Both the position numbers and the translations under genes were made by a program. From Welwitschia mirabilis (taxonomy: Eukaryota; Gnetophyta; Gnetopsida; Welwitschiales), in assembly GCA_051453625.1 (NCBI GenBank), contig JBOZIK010000001.1:92580326-92615519 (forward strand): 35,194 bases of DNA. The letters are read 5' to 3'. The notes below the pieces were generated by a model. It was given only the letters and a program-made list of their open reading frames with translations, had not been told where the DNA came from and did no database searches. This document shows positions 31,044-35,194 of this stretch, one piece after another (the stretch's first letter is position 1; each line of letters begins with the position of its first letter).

Positions 31044-31049
31044 TTTATT
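31044..31049 (-). terminator. Candidate polyadenylation signal of MnSOD
   Basis: On the - strand AATAAA lies about 140 bases after the MnSOD stop codon, within TTTAATAAATTAAG. It is the canonical near-upstream element at a usual 3' UTR distance. Such words also occur by chance in AT-rich DNA. Confidence 0.5.
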
Positions 31050-31190
31050 AAATAGAGATTTTCACTTACAGGACCATACAGACACTTATAGGAACTTGAG
31101 GAAAGGAAATAACAACAATCCACTTCATAGATCTCAATTTCAGTTAATAACACTGGCAGAATTGTGCATTGGAGATCATGGTATCTTCCT

Positions 31191-31286
31191 TCATGAACTG
31201 GTTTCCTTATCAAATACTTCTCCAGCATACTTCCAATTCATTACATTCCAAATATTCTTCAGATAGTCAGGGCGTACGTTCTTGTA
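31191..31286 (-). CDS. MSD1: Manganese superoxide dismutase, last coding exon
   Basis: Mn superoxide dismutase converts superoxide to oxygen and hydrogen peroxide in the mitochondrial matrix and works as a tetramer. The - strand exon starts after a good acceptor (tttttaacattgcag) at 31286. It reads [18 protein letters not shown], then [13 protein letters not shown] and TGA (31193-31191), 31 residues and a stop. In plant MnSOD the text ...[15 protein letters not shown]...NWKYA closes the protein, so length and end fit. The metal ligands lie in earlier exons, which were not found up to the right edge, so most of the gene is outside the window. A FeSOD or bacterial SOD is less likely because plant MnSOD carries this exact tail. 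The gene faces the PWD gene (tail to tail). Confidence 0.92.
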   Translation of the reverse strand, partial: YKNVRPDYLKNIWNVMNWKYAGEVFDKETSS

Positions 31287-31991
31287 CTGCAATGTTAAAA
31301 ATTATATTAGCTGTGTGCTATAAAGCAAAAGAAATGACTGTCAAAAAATTGCAATAAACATCAAGAAAATTACATGTATCATAATAGAAATTCTAAACAG
31401 ATATGTCTGTAAAATGTCTACATGAAAAGATATTTTGGACCTATAGTATGAAAAATGTAATAGCGTCTGCTTTTCCAAGCAAACCACTAGCCCTAGGGAA
31501 TCGGTATTTCCCCCAAATTAACTTCTTCCAAAAAAGATCGTCTGCTTTCTAATTTGTTTTAAAAAGGCTCAGGGCAGCATACTTGTTCCTGCCTGTGCTT
31601 GCAACTTGCAGCCATGGAAAAAGATTGTACCATAGAAAACAAATTATAAAGCAGGCATTATGTACATGTAACACATTCCATAGTCAAATGAAAGAAAACA
31701 GTAATCATGAATCAGACTAATGTTTCTTTTGACAACAATTTAGTAGTGTTACGTACTAAGCTATATTTTCTTAGTCTAACTATTTTGTGTAAAGACTGTT
31801 TGTTATTTGTGCTTGACGGAAATCTCTTCCTTAGATGAGGAGCAGACATTTTGTAAGCTGGTGTTTGGATATTGCAAGCAGAAGATTATTTTTGTCTTTT
31901 CCTAGCTTCATCACCAATCATCGGCTATTTTGTAGTCCCTGTAACATCATAGGTTATCATCTGTTCTAATGGCTTATTGTAATTAGCCCTA

Positions 31992-32269
31992 AAATTTGTG
32001 AAGACTAGTCTACATCTTGTCTGGTCATGGCTTTCAGTTATTAAGTCTTGAAATTAGCATTGAAATTTGTTAAGACTAGTCTACATCTTGTCTGGTCATG
32101 GCTTTCAGTTATTAAGTCTCTTCTTGCTTTGAAATTTGTGAAAACTAGCCTACATCTTGTCTGGTCATGGCTTTCAGTTATTAAGTCTCTTATTGCTTTG
32201 AAATTTGTGAAGACTAATCTACATCTTGTCTGGTCATGGCTTTCAGTTATTAAGTCTCTTATTGTTTGG
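31992..32269 (+). repeat. 69-bp minisatellite, four units
   Basis: Units start with aaatttgt at 31992, 32063, 32132 and 32201. Spacings are 71, 69 and 69 bases. All contain ctacatcttgtctggtcatg followed by gctttcagttattaagtct, with only a few differences. Because 69 is divisible by three, one frame (32048-32323) stays open and appears as a repeated 23-residue hydrophobic peptide. That is a consequence of the repeat and no evidence for a gene. Confidence 0.95.
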
Positions 32270-32323
32270 TTGTGGCTTTCATCTCTTATATGTAATGTGA
32301 CAAGAAGAACTATGTGGAATTAA

Positions 32324-32329
<6 letters not shown>

Positions 32330-32365
<36 letters not shown>
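32330..32365 (+). repeat. (GA)n microsatellite
   Basis: About 18 uninterrupted GA units lie after an A-rich start, about 60 bases right of the 69-bp minisatellite. Such tracts vary in length between individuals. Confidence 0.96.
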
Positions 32366-32372
<7 letters not shown>

Positions 32373-33417
32373 GTCTCTAACCCTCTCACATGTGTAGTCC
32401 AACTTGGCTTCAAAGTTTCTGTAGCATGATACCATTTTGGCTGTGACAAGAACAGCCTAAATGAAAGATCAATGTATTGCAGATTGCAGAAGATGGAATA
32501 ATAAAAGTAATCCAGTTCTAAATATTATTACCATAAACCATAGTTGTCAGACTTTGGACTTGCCACCAAACTTGGCAAAACTCAGCAAACCGTATGCGAA
32601 CTTGAAAGGGCCAAAAAAGTGTGGAATAACATGCACTTTTCACTAATTTTAAGCATTTTCATGTATGCAAACATAACAAGAAGCATTTCTAACAAAAATA
32701 GGAGTGACATAAATCTGAAAACATAATTAATGTGTGTGATAAACACATATTAATGAGTTTTTGTAATTGTTCTCTTTAGCTTTTGATGGTTTGGAACTTC
32801 AAAGCATTTATCACTTCAACAAAATACTTAAAACAAACAATCATATTATTTTACATCTACATCAACATGTAGAATGTACTGGTTTTGCATTCCAAACAAC
32901 AATCTTAAAAGATATCAGATAATTTAGATCTATATCAAAGGGTATCTAGGAAACACTGACAATTTTTTTCGTTTTTTAACAGAAAGGTTGGTTTATTGTC
33001 CTATACATTTTTTTCTTTTTTGTTTTTTTTTAAAACAGAAAGCTTGGATTATTTTGTCCTATCAGGTGACATCTGCTGTCGTCTTAGAAACAAGAAATTC
33101 CAAACATCTTGCAGCTCGTTAGAAGGATTTCATATACAAAATTTATAAAGATGGTAAGACGACCGCTAAAATAGATTTAGCATCATTTGTTTTAACTATT
33201 TCTTAGAGAAACTTTTACACATTTTCTCATATCGCCTTGGAGATGGTCACAAATGAATCAGCGTTATAATATTGATATAAATAATTAAATACATCAATTT
33301 ATATAGTTATTTGGCACAACGGCATCATATACTAGGTAATTATGTCAAATAATATGTTCTACCAGCCTCGAGTTTTAGGTTCCTAGACTAGTTAGACTTG
33401 CCAGTGTCAGTGAGTTT

Positions 33418-33452
33418 GATGAGTTTTGCATGTGAACATGCCCCAACTCATC
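33418..33452. repeat. Short perfect-arm hairpin
   Basis: An outer arm gatgagtt pairs with aactcatc, and an inner arm gcatgt pairs with acatgc around a 2-base loop. Small bulges separate the arms. It lies in a stretch (33380-33540) rich in gagtttg / caaactc words on both strands, which suggests a decayed foldback or small DNA transposon end. Confidence 0.6.
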
Positions 33453-34073
33453 TCGATGAGTTTGACTTTCAAAACTCACATGACTCATTGAACGTATGAC
33501 TTACCCAAACTCACTATGAGTCCAACAAGTTTGACAAAATACTTTTAAAGCAAATGATGTACCGTTGGTCATAAAACAACGGAAACTCTCAACTAGGAAA
33601 GTTCTAACTAGTCATCACAATGTGACAAAAATAAGCACTGGGTCAGAATGCATATTGTCTGTTAAGATAGATATCAGAACAACCTAGAAGCCCTTGACAC
33701 ATTAATGATGCCCCTCCATCATGCATCCTCCTTAGAAATGATGGACCTGCTGTGTGCAAAATCATTTCAACTTAGTCTCCCTAAAAAGTGATGACACAAA
33801 AGAATGAAGAAATGCACCTAGATTAACTTAATGAACACATCAGTGCATAGGTATTTATGCTGGAATGCTTAACAAAGCATCACTCAAAATGAAAAGAAAG
33901 ATAAAAGCAATGGGCGAACCAGATGCACAAGCTATGTCAAATTTTTAAACATTGGAAAATTCGAATACACCTTACTGTAGATGTCCCTTGCTTCCCTCCA
34001 GTCCCAAAATATCTAATAACTAGATTGTATTGACAGACTAAAATCACATTTTAACAAGACTTTTGGCAGTGCT

Positions 34074-34437
34074 TGTTAAGAATAGCAGCAAAAAATAGCA
34101 AGCATAGAAAGTAAAACAACACACAAGAATTTACATGGAACCCCCAATGTGAGGAAAAATCATGAAAGCATTGCAGACCTCTCTTAAGATTTCAAGAAAC
34201 AGTCCAAGGACACAAGCCATCCTCAATAGCCAAAGTGTTCACAACATGTTTCTCCTCCCTCAAAACCCTTCCCTTTAAATAGGCTCACTTTAGGATAAAA
34301 ATCCTAATTTTACATTGACTTTATAAACAACCCCCTCTCACTTTACAATATAAGAAGAGAAATACACTTTACAAACAAAGTGCTACAATAAAGGAAAAAT
34401 GGAAGATACAAAAGAGGATTTGACTTCAACTCCAACA
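34074..34437 (-). mobile_element. 3' LTR of the right-edge Copia element
   Basis: On the - strand it starts TGTTGGAGTTGAAGTC at 34437, after a purine run GGGGAGAAT, and ends ...CTATTCTTAACA at 34074. The length is near 364 bp. The left flank gtgct (34069-34073) is the candidate target-site duplication; its partner is outside the window. A TATA-like CTATTTAAAGG lies inside. Confidence 0.8.
34273..34283 (-). promoter_or_regulatory. TATA-like box in the LTR
   Basis: CTATTTAAAGG on the - strand lies about 160 bases into the LTR, where the U3 promoter of a Copia element would be expected. No experimental support is possible from sequence alone. Confidence 0.45.
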
Positions 34438-34450
34438 ATTCTCCCCTTTG
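34438..34450 (-). promoter_or_regulatory. Polypurine tract of the right-edge Copia element
   Basis: On the - strand CAAAGGGGAGAAT directly precedes the LTR start TGTTGG. This is the usual layout of PPT and 3' LTR. Confidence 0.8.
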
Positions 34451-34625
34451 AAGACAAATCTAACCAGCCTCCAAGAATCAAGAGAGATGCAATGCTTCAA
34501 AGTGCCCCTTTGCTGCCCCTTGCTCAGGTTGTGGCAATTCCAAGATTTCCTTTACAGAAGTTATGCTTCTCCATTGCCACCACCTTTGTAAGAGAATCAG
34601 CAACATTAAACTTTGTATGAATCTT

Positions 34626-35194
34626 TTAAGTGACCAACCCACATTCAACAATTTCTCTTACAAAATGAAACCTGATATCAATATGTTTGGTCCTAGAATG
34701 AAAGGTTGAATTCTTAGCAAGATGTATTGCACTTTGAATTTCACAAAACACATGATATTTGCCTTGTTTTAAACCAAAGGAAGAAAGAAACATATGCAAC
34801 CAAATCATCTCCTTGCAAGCTTCTGTAAGCGCCACACATTCCGCTTTAGTGGTGGACAAGGTCACTAATGGTTGTAATCTAGACAACCAACTAATTGCTG
34901 CCCCTGCAAGCGTGAATGCATAACTAGTAGAAGAATGTCTACTATCTGAGTCTGTTGCAAAATTTGCATCCACAAATCCTTGAATGGATAATTCACCATT
35001 CCCAAAGCATAAGTAGTCCTTTTGTGTTGCCTTTAAATACCTGGGAATCGCTTACTAGCAAGCCAATGATTCCAACCATAGTTTGTCATAAATTTGCTGA
35101 CCGCTCCTACATCATAAGCAATATTAAGACGAGTACATATCATTACATACATGAGAAATCCCACTGCAAAAGTGTAAGGGACCTTTTAACTTTA
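34626..35194 (-). pseudogene. Copia RNase H and RT end, cut by the window edge
   Basis: The frame 34973-34626 reads DANFATDSDSRHSSTSYAFT, LAGAAISWLSRLQPLVTLST, TKAECVALTEACKEMIWLHM, IQSAIHLAKN and SRTKHIDIRFHFVREIVECG. It is nearly a whole Copia RNase H. To the right, in broken frames, FAVGFLMYVMICTRLNIAYD, VGAVSKFMTNYGWNHWLASK and RYLKAT match the RT connection domain. The usual CDSQSAI segment is CEIQSAI, so a catalytic Asp is Glu, and TEAEY is KAEC. The element continues beyond 35194 on the - strand. Confidence 0.9.

Larger units (their letters stand above)
31287..34073 (-). other. Probable last intron of MnSOD
   Basis: From the acceptor at 31287 rightwards no further MnSOD exon can be recognised, so the intron probably runs past the retroelement at 34074 and beyond the window. 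It contains a 69-bp minisatellite, a GA microsatellite and a hairpin. If the upstream exons are absent instead, the 31191-31286 exon would be a gene fragment. Confidence 0.55.

Noticed and set aside
32048-32323. Open frame with repeated KFVKT.LHLVWSWLSVIKSL units, resembling a membrane protein
   Set aside because: The frame is produced by the 69-bp minisatellite, whose unit is a multiple of three. Nothing outside the array supports a gene.
32544-32726. Open frame starting MSDFGLATKLG, resembling a kinase DFG motif
   Set aside because: Only the DFGLA word fits. No APE, HRD or glycine-loop motif is near it on this strand, and the frame ends after 60 codons. It lies in a repeat-rich intron, so it is chance.
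31600-34073. Earlier MnSOD exons on the - strand
   Set aside because: I looked for text equivalent to DVWEHAYY and the N-terminal metal-ligand segments and found none; left as intron.
1-35194. Possible tRNA, rRNA, snoRNA, CRISPR array or bacterial system
   Set aside because: No cloverleaf-like segments with A/B boxes, no rRNA text, no regularly spaced short repeats with unique spacers. The only tRNA-like words are the retroelement primer-binding sites.

Overview
This looks like nuclear DNA from a land plant, probably a seed plant with a large, repeat-rich genome; a gymnosperm is plausible but not proven. The reasons are spliced exons of two plant genes with GT/AG borders, AT-rich introns, and many old LTR and non-LTR retrotransposon pieces, all disabled. 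No bacterial operon, CRISPR array, rRNA or tRNA gene was seen. Four runs of N (6882-6891, 19915-20014, 20251-20394, 22110-22209) mark assembly gaps.

Genes. (1) On the + strand, eight consecutive exons (3169-9567) encode about 304 residues of phosphoglucan, water dikinase (PWD/GWD3), a plastid starch-phosphorylating enzyme. Every junction is in frame, and the last recognised exon carries the phosphohistidine motif. The 5' exons lie to the left of the window. The 3' exons, including the nucleotide-binding part, were not found anywhere to the right. (2) On the - strand, 31191-31286 is the terminal coding exon of mitochondrial manganese superoxide dismutase, with its stop codon and a polyadenylation signal. 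Its upstream exons should lie beyond the right edge. Either PWD is cut off after 9567, or it has a giant intron with the MnSOD gene inside or beyond it.

Layout. 1-560: LINE endonuclease remnant (-). 995-1306: Copia RNase H remnant (-). 3169-9567: PWD exons; the 4.5 kb second intron is built from three diverged copies of one repeat plus a pyrimidine microsatellite next to the acceptor. About 9755-14530: a truncated Sirevirus-like Copia element (-) with a long 3' LTR, an extra reading frame between LTR and pol, RNase H and part of RT. About 15080-15450: a fourth relative of the intron repeat. 15520-19321: a two-LTR Copia derivative (+) with PBS, PPT and a decayed gag but no recognisable pol. 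20015-24935: a decayed Copia element (-) from gag to RNase H with three gaps and a suspicious internal duplication. About 25000-29250: a LINE (-) with ORF1, endonuclease and reverse transcriptase remnants. 29250-31190: little coding signal, ending in the MnSOD 3' UTR. 31191-31286: MnSOD last exon. 31287-34073: its probable last intron, with a 69-bp minisatellite and a GA microsatellite. 34074-35194: 3' LTR and RNase H/RT of another Copia element (-), cut by the window edge.

The two host genes have no functional link visible here. No convincing new biological system was found. The most useful leads are the unresolved fate of the PWD 3' end, the stepwise duplication of its intron, the CAG-to-TAG pattern of retroelement decay, and the extra frame in the Sirevirus-like element.
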